A stretch of DNA of 45,203 bases, taken from the NCBI GenBank assembly GCA_000758905.1, contig JRNA01000007.1:1-45203 (forward strand). The letters are read 5' to 3'. Below are positions 1-8,677 of this stretch, in pieces (position 1 is the stretch's first letter; each line of letters begins with the position of its first letter). The DNA is from Clostridiales bacterium S5-A14a. Lineage in GTDB: Bacteria > Bacillota > Clostridia > Peptostreptococcales > Anaerovoracaceae. Below the pieces are notes generated by a model, which was given only the letters and a program-made list of their open reading frames with translations, did no database searches and was not told the DNA's origin. A program made the translations under genes and the position numbers.

Positions 1-2756
1 AACTCAGCATCTTTTCCTTGTGGAACTGGTGATGTTACCTTGTCGCCCTTTACTTTGTCTTTTGCAGCTTCAGGTGCCTTTTTCTTTAGTGCATCAGGTA
101 GCTCCATGCCCTTTGTGCCGCTTTTGTACTCGTATGTTACTTTGTGCTTGTTTGGTACAAATGTCCATTCGCCTACAAAGTTTACATCTGCGTTGTCTAC
201 CTTTGCATCTACTTCATCTGTAGTCTTGTCTTGGTCTATAAACTTAGTGAATTTCCACTTTCCGTCATTTGCCTTATCCTCTATGTCCTTTGCATCCTTA
301 AGTGTGCCCGGCTTTACTACTTCGCCATTTTTCTTTCCTGTCTGCTCGTCCGGTAGCTGTTTTGCTACTTCGGTCTTTACTGCCTCAGGGAACTCCTTAA
401 TGCTTGAGTCTTTCGCAACCTTAAACTCATGTGTTACCTTGTATGTCTTTGCTTTAACAAGTCCAAAGTCTTTTGTTAAATCTGACTCATCAGATTTAAG
501 AGTTACATTTTCACTAGTTGACTTTTGATTGTTGCTCATTCCATATCCGCTAGGAACTACAACTTCAACCTTGTATTCCCCAGGAGCCACTTCGAATAGG
601 TATTTTCCATCCGCATCAGTAGTGGTTGTAATCTCTTTACCGTCCTTGTCTTTTGCAGGCTTTCCTTCTTTATCAAGAAGTTTTACTGTTACGTCCTTTA
701 AAGGTTTCTCGGTGTTATCTTGAATGCCATCATTATTAGCATCATTCCACACATAATCCCCAATTCTAACTTTCTTTTCTGTATTTGTGATGACAATTTT
801 GATGTCATTTTCTACATAAGAGGCAATATCTTTCCCACCAGAAATTTTAATACTTCCGTCGCCATTGACAACGAATGAATCCGCTTCAACAGTTGTTTCA
901 TTTCCAGTAGCAGTGTCAACAGCCGTAATCTTAAACTTTTTATCGTAATTTCCGGCTTCAGTTATTTTGTATGTGCCTGGCAATTTAAGGTCGCCAATTG
1001 CAACATTTCCGTCCTTTTTTAAATTTACTGTTTTCGCATAATTAGAACCGTCAGGTCCAGATATAGTTATTTCAAAATTTTCATCAGGAAAAGCAGGATT
1101 TGCTCCGTCAACTCCTTTGAGTTCTTTTGCTACAGTTAATTTAACAGGGTCAACCTCAGGAGAAACAGCTTCCGCAGTTGTATTATTTATTTCTTCTTCC
1201 TTGAACTTTTCTACTACTGTAACCTCTGTTTTTCCATTTGTTTTAAAGGTTTTATTTCCAGTTTTCTCCCAGCCGTCTTTCATAGTCAGAACATAGCTTA
1301 ATTCTTCATAATAAACCTTGTCAGCCTCGGGAGCATTCTCGTCCTTTACAAGAGTTGGTCTGCCAACATTCCACTCGATATGCCCATTATTTTGTCCATC
1401 GGCGGAATTTACATACTTAGCCTCGCCCTTTGTCGTCTTTATTTCAGTAGGCTCAGAGAATTCATCACCTATAACATCCTTAAGGCTCTCATCTATAATT
1501 TCTTCACCCTCTATTTGTTTTAAAATACTGTCTATGGTATTTTTGAAATTTTTCGATGAACTTGGATAGAATTTGTTAGGGCTTGCCATTCTCTCAAGAT
1601 AGCTATTTGTAGCATTATCAGTAACTAATCCAACTACATATAAATCGTTAATATTACCTGCAGCTTTTATGGCATTAGCTTCTATAACCGTATTTTCAGG
1701 AATATCCCAATACATATATCTTCCTTGATTGTCTATTCCATGAACAGCATATTTCACATCACAGCCCCAGCCAATTCTATTTAATATATTGCTTCGCCCT
1801 GCTTGAGTATTAGGATTTCCGTCAGAATAAATAAAAGCAGAAGCTGGAATTTTCCCGTTTGACACAAAGGCATTCCTAGGCGCATACGGAGAGCCTAATG
1901 GTTGAACCCCGTAACCCACACTATAATAATTGCCATTCTGTAACATGTATGTTGCTGTTTGTGCCTGCCCGTTAGAAGCGTTTTGTATTTTGTTCGCATA
2001 GTATTGAGGATAGTCACTCTTGGTTGTGATATTAGTTCTCCAATCAAAGAAATTTCCAATTCCACCCTGTTCTTGCGACAGTTTGTTCATATCGACTTTA
2101 TAGCCAACAGTTGGTCTTCCATCAGTTACCAACACTACAACTCTATTTCTCTTTCCATCAACATCCTGCTTCTTTAACTCACTCATTGCCTTGTCCGCCT
2201 CATGAAGAGCCATCTGTGTAAATGTTCCTCCCTGTGGCCTTATTGGGGTTAAAGCATTTTTTATATCTTCAGGATTTTGTGTGAAGCCTGTATGCTTAGT
2301 TAGTGATTCGTAAAATTGGTTATTAGAAAATCCATATGAGTATGAATAAAGAGCTACTTTATTGTCTTTATTTTGCTCTAAAACTCTATCGGTAAGTTCT
2401 TGTATTCCTATCTTGGCATTGGTCATTCGTTGCTCGTCAACTGGAACATTTTCTCTTACTACTCCATTCGCATCTCTTTCTCCGTCTGCCATAGAGCCAG
2501 ATCTATCAAGCACAACAAGTACATCCGTAGGTTTACTTATAGGATTGTATTCGGCGCGCACCGTAACCTTCCATTTATTGACCTCACCCTTTACAGGTTC
2601 CGCCGTTTTGATAATTTGTGCCTCGCCATCCTTCAAAACCTTCTCTGTTGGTTTGACGGGCGCAGCGTTTGCCGTCAATGGCATAGAAAAAACTATACTA
2701 CTCAACACAAGTGCTAAATTTAAAACTAATGCCAAAATTTTCTTTACACTCTTCAA
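1..2756 (-). CDS. vWA/SdrD-B/SHIRT surface adhesin (C-terminus beyond window)
   Basis: Open frame of 918 codons running off the left edge. The start is a TTG at 2756, chosen because an AGGAG box lies 6-7 nt upstream (2763-2768) and the peptide opens with a Lys-rich signal sequence ending near ...MPLTANA. A von Willebrand A domain follows, with MIDAS motif DRSGSM at D84 and the TDGRP segment near D212. A beta-rich linker leads to an SdrD/Cna-B type domain (GDYVWNDANNDGIQD, about residues 664-745). Then come SHIRT-like repeats (TYKVTHEF near 771, HKVTYEY near 869). The architecture is that of Gram-positive wall-anchored or pilus-tip adhesins. The expected C-terminal sorting signal is not visible because the gene is cut. 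The leader carries a tetranucleotide repeat and a terminator-like hairpin, listed separately. Adhesin class is well supported; the ligand is unknown. Confidence 0.88.
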   Translation of the reverse strand, partial: MKSVKKILALVLNLALVLSSIVFSMPLTANAAPVKPTEKVLKDGEAQIIKTAEPVKGEVNKWKVTVRAEYNPISKPTDVLVVLDRSGSMADGERDANGVVRENVPVDEQRMTNAKIGIQELTDRVLEQNKDNKVALYSYSYGFSNNQFYESLTKHTGFTQNPEDIKNALTPIRPQGGTFTQMALHEADKAMSELKKQDVDGKRNRVVVLVTDGRPTVGYKVDMNKLSQEQGGIGNFFDWRTNITTKSDYPQYYANKIQNASNGQAQTATYMLQNGNYYSVGYGVQPLGSPYAPRNAFVSNGKIPASAFIYSDGNPNTQAGRSNILNRIGWGCDVKYAVHGIDNQGRYMYWDIPENTVIEANAIKAAGNINDLYVVGLVTDNATNSYLERMASPNKFYPSSSKNFKNTIDSILKQIEGEEIIDESLKDVIGDEFSEPTEIKTTKGEAKYVNSADGQNNGHIEWNVGRPTLVKDENAPEADKVYYEELSYVLTMKDGWEKTGNKTFKTNGKTEVTVVEKFKEEEINNTTAEAVSPEVDPVKLTVAKELKGVDGANPAFPDENFEITISGPDGSNYAKTVNLKKDGNVAIGDLKLPGTYKITEAGNYDKKFKITAVDTATGNETTVEADSFVVNGDGSIKISGGKDIASYVENDIKIVITNTEKKVRIGDYVWNDANNDGIQDNTEKPLKDVTVKLLDKEGKPAKDKDGKEITTTTDADGKYLFEVAPGEYKVEVVVPSGYGMSNNQKSTSENVTLKSDESDLTKDFGLVKAKTYKVTHEFKVAKDSSIKEFPEAVKTEVAKQLPDEQTGKKNGEVVKPGTLKDAKDIEDKANDGKWKFTKFIDQDKTTDEVDAKVDNADVNFVGEWTFVPNKHKVTYEYKSGTKGMELPDALKKKAPEAAKDKVKGDKVTSPVPQGKDAE

Positions 2757-2830
2757 CTCTCTTCTCCTTTCAGAATCATTAGAAATATATACCGTAGATT
2801 TCAATATTTTTAAAATATAAACATTATCTT

Positions 2831-2836
2831 ATTATA
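2831..2836 (-). promoter_or_regulatory. Possible -10 box between terminator hairpin and adhesin start
   Basis: A perfect TATAAT lies on the minus strand just after the hairpin, with only a poor -35 candidate (CGGTTG) 17 nt upstream. If it is real, the adhesin has a promoter downstream of both the tetranucleotide repeat and the hairpin. Confidence 0.3.
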
Positions 2837-2844
2837 TAAATTGC

Positions 2845-2901
2845 AAAAAAGACCAACCGAAATAGTAAGCCTTTGCAAGGTTTTATTTCAATCAGTCTTT
2901 T
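2845..2901 (-). terminator. Long U-tailed hairpin in the adhesin leader
   Basis: In minus-strand RNA an 18-nt arm (2884-2901) pairs along its whole length with 2847-2864, using several G-U pairs that exist only on this strand. The loop contains a nested CCTT/AAGG hairpin, and the 3' arm runs into six U residues. This is an intrinsic-terminator shape. It either ends transcription from the upstream HExxH gene or acts as an attenuator about 90 nt before the adhesin start. Confidence 0.6.
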
Positions 2902-2944
2902 GTTATGTGTCAGATATTATGTCTATTATTAAGTCTATTATAGC

Positions 2945-2993
<49 letters not shown>

Positions 2994-3023
2994 AGCATAT
3001 TCATAAGTTCTTCTCTCTGTCAA
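2994..3023 (-). promoter_or_regulatory. Promoter abutting the GTCT repeat
   Basis: On the minus strand a perfect TTGACA (3018-3023) is followed after 18 bp by TATGCT (2994-2999). The predicted start point falls inside the microsatellite. A second TATAAT (2937-2942) sits immediately downstream of the repeat. Either way the repeat occupies promoter or initial-transcript territory. Confidence 0.5.
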
Positions 3024-3221
3024 GTTTTACTGGTATATTCTCTCCAGTTTATTATCTATATTTTATCAAGGCATTTTATAAAATTCAATGTTTTATTTAC
3101 CAATATATAAAATATTTTCATACTTATATATCAATTATATCAATCAAAAACATATTTTATTCTTTCTTTACAAATACTCGCCACAATCGTTGAATATTTT
3201 CCGAAAATCATTGCCAAAGTT

Positions 3222-4307
3222 CTATCTTAAGCTTTGTTCCAAAGCATCAATCAATGTCCTCTGTTCTCGCAAATTTTGCTCATTTAAATACCGCTGCCAA
3301 TTATCTCTAGGATCCAGCGAATGTAAAATCAATGCTAGCTCTGCACCAGTTTCGTATGGCAAACGGTCTCGCAAAAAACCCTCCTCCAGTTTTCCAGATT
3401 TGTAAAATGGAATTACACTGGAAAAATCAGCGTTTTTTGTATTATCAAAATACATCGGTCCAAAATCATATTCGACAGCTCGTGATGCAAGAATGCCCAC
3501 ATAAGTTGCCGTCCCCTCGACAGTTTCAAGCATTCGTTCCTTAACCACATATTTGGGATTTTCTTTCTCTCGTCGTTTCTCCACTTTTAGTATATCCTGA
3601 GCAATATCCGTAAGCCTGTGTCGGTCAAGAACCCTCTCATCCATTAAGTTTCTAGCATCATCTAGCAACCTGAGCTTTTCTTCCAGCAAATTTTCATCTA
3701 TTTCTGACAAATTGCCCGAAAAACGAGAACCACCCCGCCAGTGATTTTGCATATAATAGTGAAAAGCTTCGTGATATAGAAAAGTCGTAAAATGCTTCGA
3801 AGAATATTGTTTTGTGAAGCTAGCCGAATCAAATTTTAAATAATAAACCTCATTCCTTAAGACTTTCGTCGACTCACCAATCGTATTAAAATTCCCTCCG
3901 AAGATTTTTATTTTGTAAATAGCTGGATAGAACCTCGAAAGCCGATAGACTCTAAATTTTTTATGCCCCCTGCTTTCATGTTTTGATTCATTTACTCGTT
4001 TAGCGAAAATTGATTTCACATTTTTCGTCGGATTTACTAAATAAGCATAACCTGACTCTTTGCTAATCAACAAAATAGATTGCTTCGATAAATTGAAGCC
4101 CTTCCAAAATTCAGATTCCTTATCCTCATCATCTGCCAAAAAAGATTTATGTAAATCCTCAAGAGCTCGCTTGTCCCACCTAGGTAGCTTCTCGATTTCT
4201 GAATTATTTTGATTCCAAAATGCATCTAACCCTAAAACAATTATTGCAAACAGAGAAATCGTGACTAAAACACATAAAATGATTGCTGTTTTTTTCTTAT
4301 TTTGCAA
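3222..4307 (-). CDS. Membrane-anchored HExxH metallopeptidase-like protein
   Basis: 361 residues starting at a TTG (4307) with GAAAGGG upstream. An N-terminal hydrophobic segment (about residues 7-27) after a Lys-rich start predicts a signal anchor, so the rest is extracellular. The segment FLYHEAFHYYMQ carries a zinc-protease HExxH signature (H179, E180, H183), and EGTATYV contributes a candidate third ligand or conserved Glu at E264. I do not recognise a named family; no other domain is obvious. It is upstream of, and co-directional with, the vWA adhesin, so a role in processing surface proteins is possible but only inferred from position. The zincin assignment rests on this motif alone. 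Confidence 0.7.
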   Translation of the reverse strand: MQNKKKTAIILCVLVTISLFAIIVLGLDAFWNQNNSEIEKLPRWDKRALEDLHKSFLADDEDKESEFWKGFNLSKQSILLISKESGYAYLVNPTKNVKSIFAKRVNESKHESRGHKKFRVYRLSRFYPAIYKIKIFGGNFNTIGESTKVLRNEVYYLKFDSASFTKQYSSKHFTTFLYHEAFHYYMQNHWRGGSRFSGNLSEIDENLLEEKLRLLDDARNLMDERVLDRHRLTDIAQDILKVEKRREKENPKYVVKERMLETVEGTATYVGILASRAVEYDFGPMYFDNTKNADFSSVIPFYKSGKLEEGFLRDRLPYETGAELALILHSLDPRDNWQRYLNEQNLREQRTLIDALEQSLR

Positions 4308-4607
4308 GACAAACCCTTTCCTACATCGTAATTAACATAGTTTATAAGCATAATTATATTATAGATTTGCTGGTAATTAAATTCAACTTTTTGTTGACTG
4401 TTTCAAATAGTACAAAAGTTTTTCTTAAATACAGAATATGCCATTGGTAAATATTGACAAAAGGTATCGGGGGGGTAGAATAAAGGTGCAGTCTGCTCAT
4501 TTTATTATGATAAATTTTGGGGATTAAATCTCAGCATTCCTATCTAAAATGTGTCAGGCAATGCCAAGTAAGTATCAACAAAATAAAAGTTATATGAGGT
4601 ATCGACA
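4308..4607. other. Intergenic region between divergent surface genes
   Basis: AT-rich, about 300 bp between two divergently transcribed genes. It holds the plus-strand promoter with the G7 tract (listed separately) and a roughly 120-nt leader for the 1223-residue protein, ending in a GAGG ribosome binding site 8 nt before the ATG. I saw no clear promoter for the minus-strand gene. Confidence 0.6.
4454..4481 (+). promoter_or_regulatory. Promoter with G7 homopolymer in its spacer
   Basis: A perfect TTGACA (4454-4459), a 16-bp spacer, then TAGAAT (4476-4481). The last seven spacer bases (4469-4475) are all G. A one-base gain would give the optimal 17-bp spacing. It reads into the 1223-residue surface protein gene 120 bp downstream. 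Confidence 0.65.
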
Positions 4608-7600
4608 ATGAGGAAAAAGTGTACGCTACGTAAAAACAAGAGAATCAGCACTACAATTTTAATTTTAACATTATCTATGGTATTCGTTTTCACAATGCTA
4701 CCTATTCATTCTTTAGCAAATGAATCCAGCAGTATGCAAAATGATACAAATCTAAATAATCTAAATGAAAACCTTGTTCCAGAACCAGCCGAAATTGGAA
4801 CGGCAAGGGAGAATGAGGATATAAACGCTCAGAAAGAAAATAGCACAAATAAAAGTCTGAGCGAAAATGGCTTAAACGCCCAGGATATAGAACAGAATGA
4901 AGCTCAGATAAGGGAAGCTCCGCGAAAAGCACCTCCTGAAAATGGGATAGTTGAGATAGGCTCATTTGAGGACTTAAAGCCTTATCTTGAAAAGGGCAAG
5001 TACACATATTTGACGAACAGAGATTACTCTGCCCTTTTGTTAAAGTCGGGTAATTATGTATTTACCAAAGATATAGAGATCGACTTAAATGATCCTTATT
5101 TTGACGATAAGAGTGAAGAAATTGGGAGAGGTATTATTTCTCATGACAACAAAGATGGAATATTAAGTATTGATGGTGGAAATCACAAGATAACATTCAA
5201 GGGTAATAAAGTAGCTCCTTTGTTCGCCGGAATTAGGGCTAAAAATGTAAACATTTCGAATATGAGCGTTGAATATCCGACTAGCGTAAGCGGATATGGT
5301 TTTATAGGAGAGCTAATTTCTTTTGGCACCCCTGTTGATGAAAATGGATTTGATATAAACAGTTCTATTCTCAAGAATATTAAGGTAAAGGTAAATGGAA
5401 ATGTTGAATCCAAGGAAGTTTGGGGGAATGTTATACTAGACAATCATTTCTCAGACCAATTTGGAAAGGGACAAATAGCAAGTGGACTATCATGGTATTT
5501 GAGCAAGACCTCTCTTGAAGATATAGACCTAGAAGTAACCGGTAATATAGGCTCTGACAAAGCTCCAGCTGATAAAAATTTCAGATCAGGAGCTACCGGA
5601 CTCACCTTCCATTGGGACAAAAAGATGCCTACAAAAGATACACCTTCAGGCGATGAAATATATATGAAGCAAAACACTGCGATGCTAAAGAAAGCGGGAC
5701 AGATTGTTAATGTAAATGTAAATATCGGTGGCAATATTCAGGCGTATGCTTATTCTCAAGGATATTCAGCAGGTGTTTCAAACGATCTTGGAGAAGCATG
5801 GGTTGACAATCTTCATGTAAATATTAAAGGCAATATATTAACAAAGTTACACAAGGGCGGAATCAATCAGTCTGGAGGAGAGTCCACATATGCTCATGGT
5901 ATAAGCGACGAAATTGGAACATTTATCAATTCTAGCCTAGATGTAAATAATATTGTCATAGATGCTGAGAATGGAATGGCAAAGAGCAATGACTTTACAC
6001 AGATGTACCTAGTTGCATCGACAAATAGCAAGGGATGGGCTGAAAATCTATCAAATAATAAGTTTAATGTTCGTGGCAAGATGAGCAATAATGCACCATT
6101 TAGAAATACTATGGGTCTAGGATTTGGAAATGGCTGGAACAGTTCTGGCAAATATGGTGTAGATTTCTTGCAGACATTTGAAAATAACGAGATGCAAGTT
6201 GGTGCAGTTGAGATAAAAAATGCTGAAAGCTCGCAGACTGCATTTGTAGGATTGTCACAGAAAGTATATGCAGGAAAGCAATCTTATGAGGGAAGACCTG
6301 AACTTCCTGAGGCAAGCTTAAAGAATAACAGCCTTAAAGTTGGGAAGGTAGACATAGATACACCTAAGGCGTATGGCATGATATATCCTTTCATGATGCA
6401 AGCTACAAATTCAAAGGATAATACCGTAAGCTATGGGGATATAAATTGCAAGACTGATGTAATCAACTTCATCGGTATGGGCGATGTAGAAGCAAAACAG
6501 CCTAAAAATACTCCGCATCAGTGTCTTACTAAGGGGAATAAACTCGAATTCGGTACAGTTAAGCTTGAAGGAAATACAGGAAATACAATTTCACTGATGG
6601 CAGGAGCTCAAGGTGCAAATCAGCCTATTGAGGACTGCTCTGTTAAGGCAAAGGCTCTAAGTGTAAATCTCACAGATGAAAATGAAAATAAATATAGCAC
6701 ATCAATTGCAGGAATAGCCACATATCAGCAAGCACCTATCAAGGGATGTAGAGTTTACGTGGGAGATATTGATATAAAAAATCAAACACAAAAAACTTTA
6801 TATCTGGGGCTTGGAACGGCTTTCTCAAAAAATAGCAAAATTGAGGGTTCCGCAGTATTTATCGACAAGGATTTTAAACTCGATACGGCAGGAACTAAAT
6901 ACGCGGGCGGATTTGCAGGATATGCAAGCAATATGACAATTGATAACTGCGACTATCAGATAAATGGAAAGAGTGAAGTTGCTCAAAATGGGAAAGGCAT
7001 ATTTGCAGGCTTTGCAGGATGGATTAAAAATACGACAATATCAAATTCCAGAAGCCTTATATTAAACGACTGGGCAGTATTTACAGGATTTGCAGATGGT
7101 GGCACTATAGATGGGGTTGCGCATTATATCAACAAGCCAAATCCTAAATTCTGGTCAGCAATCCTTGGAGCTCATAAGGAAAATAAGCCGACTATTAAAA
7201 ATTCTACGCTTTTAGTTGATAAGGAAAACAAAGATACGTGGCTGTATAGGACGGGCAATGTGTCAGATGAGAGCAATGATAATTATGTAACAGTAGTTGG
7301 CAAAGGTACTGACAATGTAAACAGAGAAGTCTACAAGACTAGCGAAAATGAGATAACGGAAAATGGCAAGACTGTCAAGGTAGTATCAAAGAATGATGAT
7401 TCAATAGGGAATGGATTCGTTGCAAAGCGTGCTTTCCAAACAAAATATTGGAATGCCGAGCTTGGTGCATACGCGACATCAGATGCTGAAAAGAATTTCG
7501 GCTATCTTCTCGCAGCTTCATTTGATAAAAAAGAGGCTGTCGGTGTAGATGCAGCAATCGTAAGCAAAGATTTACAGACTGCTTCACTTATGGATTATTA

Positions 7601-8279
7601 TAATAGGCACGTAGGTATCAAAGCAAAATCAGGAGCCTATATAGACCTTTTGGGAATAAAAGGTGATGATTTCGCATTCACGCCTTCCGTTACAAAAAAG
7701 GTCATAGGTCATGACAGCGAGGAAAACTACTCTTTTGTGCTTAAGGCAGATAAAGACAATCCGACTGGTGGAACTGATTTAAATGGTGATATCAAAAAAT
7801 CAACAAATGGAAAGATTGAAGATGGCAAAACACAGAAGATCGATTTCGATGAAATTTCGTTCACAAAGCTTGGTACATATAAATTTATAGTCAAGGAAGT
7901 TAATCAAGCACCTAAAGACTGGATATATGATAACTCAGAAAAGGTAATAACGGTTGTTATTTCTGAAAATAAAGACGGTAAATTTAAAGTTAAGATAGAA
8001 AATAATAATCCTGTTGTAGAAAACAAATACTCTCATACAGATGATGAGGATAAACCAAACCCAGATAAACCGGACACAGAAAAGCCAAAGGATGATGCTA
8101 AAGATAATGAGAATAAAACAACTACTACAGAAACCTCAAAAATCTCGAAAAGTGTCAATACGGGGGACAACAATTCAACTGAAGCGATGCTCACTTTAAC
8201 ACTTTTAATAGCTAGTGCCGGCGTGCTGGTAGCGGTATCAATTAAAAATAAGATTGGAAACAAGAATAAATCAAACTAG
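4608..8279 (+). CDS. Large cell-wall protein, beta-helix plus pilin isopeptide domain
   Basis: 1223 residues. A basic N-terminus plus hydrophobic core (about residues 14-38, ending HSLA) forms a signal peptide. A low-complexity Asn/Glu-rich stretch follows. Residues about 120-1000 are built of short repeating segments rich in Asn, Gly and Ile (for example AGGFAGYASNMTIDNCDYQI), consistent with a right-handed beta-helix or GLUG-like fold. Residues about 1019-1140 match the streptococcal pilin isopeptide linkage domain (FAFTPSVTKKV ... LGTYKFIVKEV ... VVENKY), where a Lys-Asn bond is expected to form. A Pro/Lys/Asp wall-spanning segment precedes the sorting signal SVNTGD (from residue 1182), a hydrophobic stretch and a Lys-rich tail. 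The motif lacks the usual Pro. Likely a wall-anchored adhesin or matrix protein; the ligand is unknown. Confidence 0.85.
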   Translation: MRKKCTLRKNKRISTTILILTLSMVFVFTMLPIHSLANESSSMQNDTNLNNLNENLVPEPAEIGTARENEDINAQKENSTNKSLSENGLNAQDIEQNEAQIREAPRKAPPENGIVEIGSFEDLKPYLEKGKYTYLTNRDYSALLLKSGNYVFTKDIEIDLNDPYFDDKSEEIGRGIISHDNKDGILSIDGGNHKITFKGNKVAPLFAGIRAKNVNISNMSVEYPTSVSGYGFIGELISFGTPVDENGFDINSSILKNIKVKVNGNVESKEVWGNVILDNHFSDQFGKGQIASGLSWYLSKTSLEDIDLEVTGNIGSDKAPADKNFRSGATGLTFHWDKKMPTKDTPSGDEIYMKQNTAMLKKAGQIVNVNVNIGGNIQAYAYSQGYSAGVSNDLGEAWVDNLHVNIKGNILTKLHKGGINQSGGESTYAHGISDEIGTFINSSLDVNNIVIDAENGMAKSNDFTQMYLVASTNSKGWAENLSNNKFNVRGKMSNNAPFRNTMGLGFGNGWNSSGKYGVDFLQTFENNEMQVGAVEIKNAESSQTAFVGLSQKVYAGKQSYEGRPELPEASLKNNSLKVGKVDIDTPKAYGMIYPFMMQATNSKDNTVSYGDINCKTDVINFIGMGDVEAKQPKNTPHQCLTKGNKLEFGTVKLEGNTGNTISLMAGAQGANQPIEDCSVKAKALSVNLTDENENKYSTSIAGIATYQQAPIKGCRVYVGDIDIKNQTQKTLYLGLGTAFSKNSKIEGSAVFIDKDFKLDTAGTKYAGGFAGYASNMTIDNCDYQINGKSEVAQNGKGIFAGFAGWIKNTTISNSRSLILNDWAVFTGFADGGTIDGVAHYINKPNPKFWSAILGAHKENKPTIKNSTLLVDKENKDTWLYRTGNVSDESNDNYVTVVGKGTDNVNREVYKTSENEITENGKTVKVVSKNDDSIGNGFVAKRAFQTKYWNAELGAYATSDAEKNFGYLLAASFDKKEAVGVDAAIVSKDLQTASLMDYYNRHVGIKAKSGAYIDLLGIKGDDFAFTPSVTKKVIGHDSEENYSFVLKADKDNPTGGTDLNGDIKKSTNGKIEDGKTQKIDFDEISFTKLGTYKFIVKEVNQAPKDWIYDNSEKVITVVISENKDGKFKVKIENNNPVVENKYSHTDDEDKPNPDKPDTEKPKDDAKDNENKTTTTETSKISKSVNTGDNNSTEAMLTLTLLIASAGVLVAVSIKNKIGNKNKSN

Positions 8280-8677
8280 AAATCGATCTAGAAATCAATG
8301 CCACCCACAAAACGGTTGGTTCGAACTGGGGCTATATACAACATAATAAAAGCCCCGCATAAAACATAAAATCTTACATACACAATAAATCAAATGACGC
8401 CCTATAAGTGGTTGCTACGTCAAAGCAACTCTGTGGAGCGTCATTTTGTATTTTGTTTTTATCTGGGATCTTTATTTGGGCCTAAGCGGACAAAAAGAGT
8501 TGGTAATTGTGAATTTATGGGTACTTTTGGTGAAGTCGAAAATCTTACTGTAAAATTCCTATAAACTGCTACCTAGAAAGTGGACACGGTAAAAACGAAT
8601 TTTTACGTGGTAACACCCTATAGCAAACATTAAATTTAGACCTCCCTAGCTAAAATAAAGAGATCCTTACTCACTCA
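8280..8677. other. Intergenic region between convergent genes
   Basis: About 400 bp. Contents: a direct repeat of CTAGAAATC at the end of the wall-protein gene, a weak GGGGCT/AGCCCC inverted repeat (8328-8356), the bidirectional terminator listed separately, and a second imperfect hairpin at 8585-8609 (CAC-GTAAAAA / TTTTTAC-GTG). No convincing coding frame. Confidence 0.6.
8392..8447. terminator. Bidirectional terminator between the wall-protein gene and radA
   Basis: AAATGACGC (8392-8400) pairs with GCGTCATTT (8438-8446). A nested GTTGCT/AGCAAC hairpin sits inside. The outer stem is flanked by A-rich sequence on one side and T-rich sequence on the other, so it can work for both converging transcripts. 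Confidence 0.65.

Noticed and set aside
8545-8620. Possible insertion-sequence end (AAAGTGGACACGG next to an inverted repeat)
   Set aside because: No transposase fragment, no matching second end and no target duplication; too little to call.
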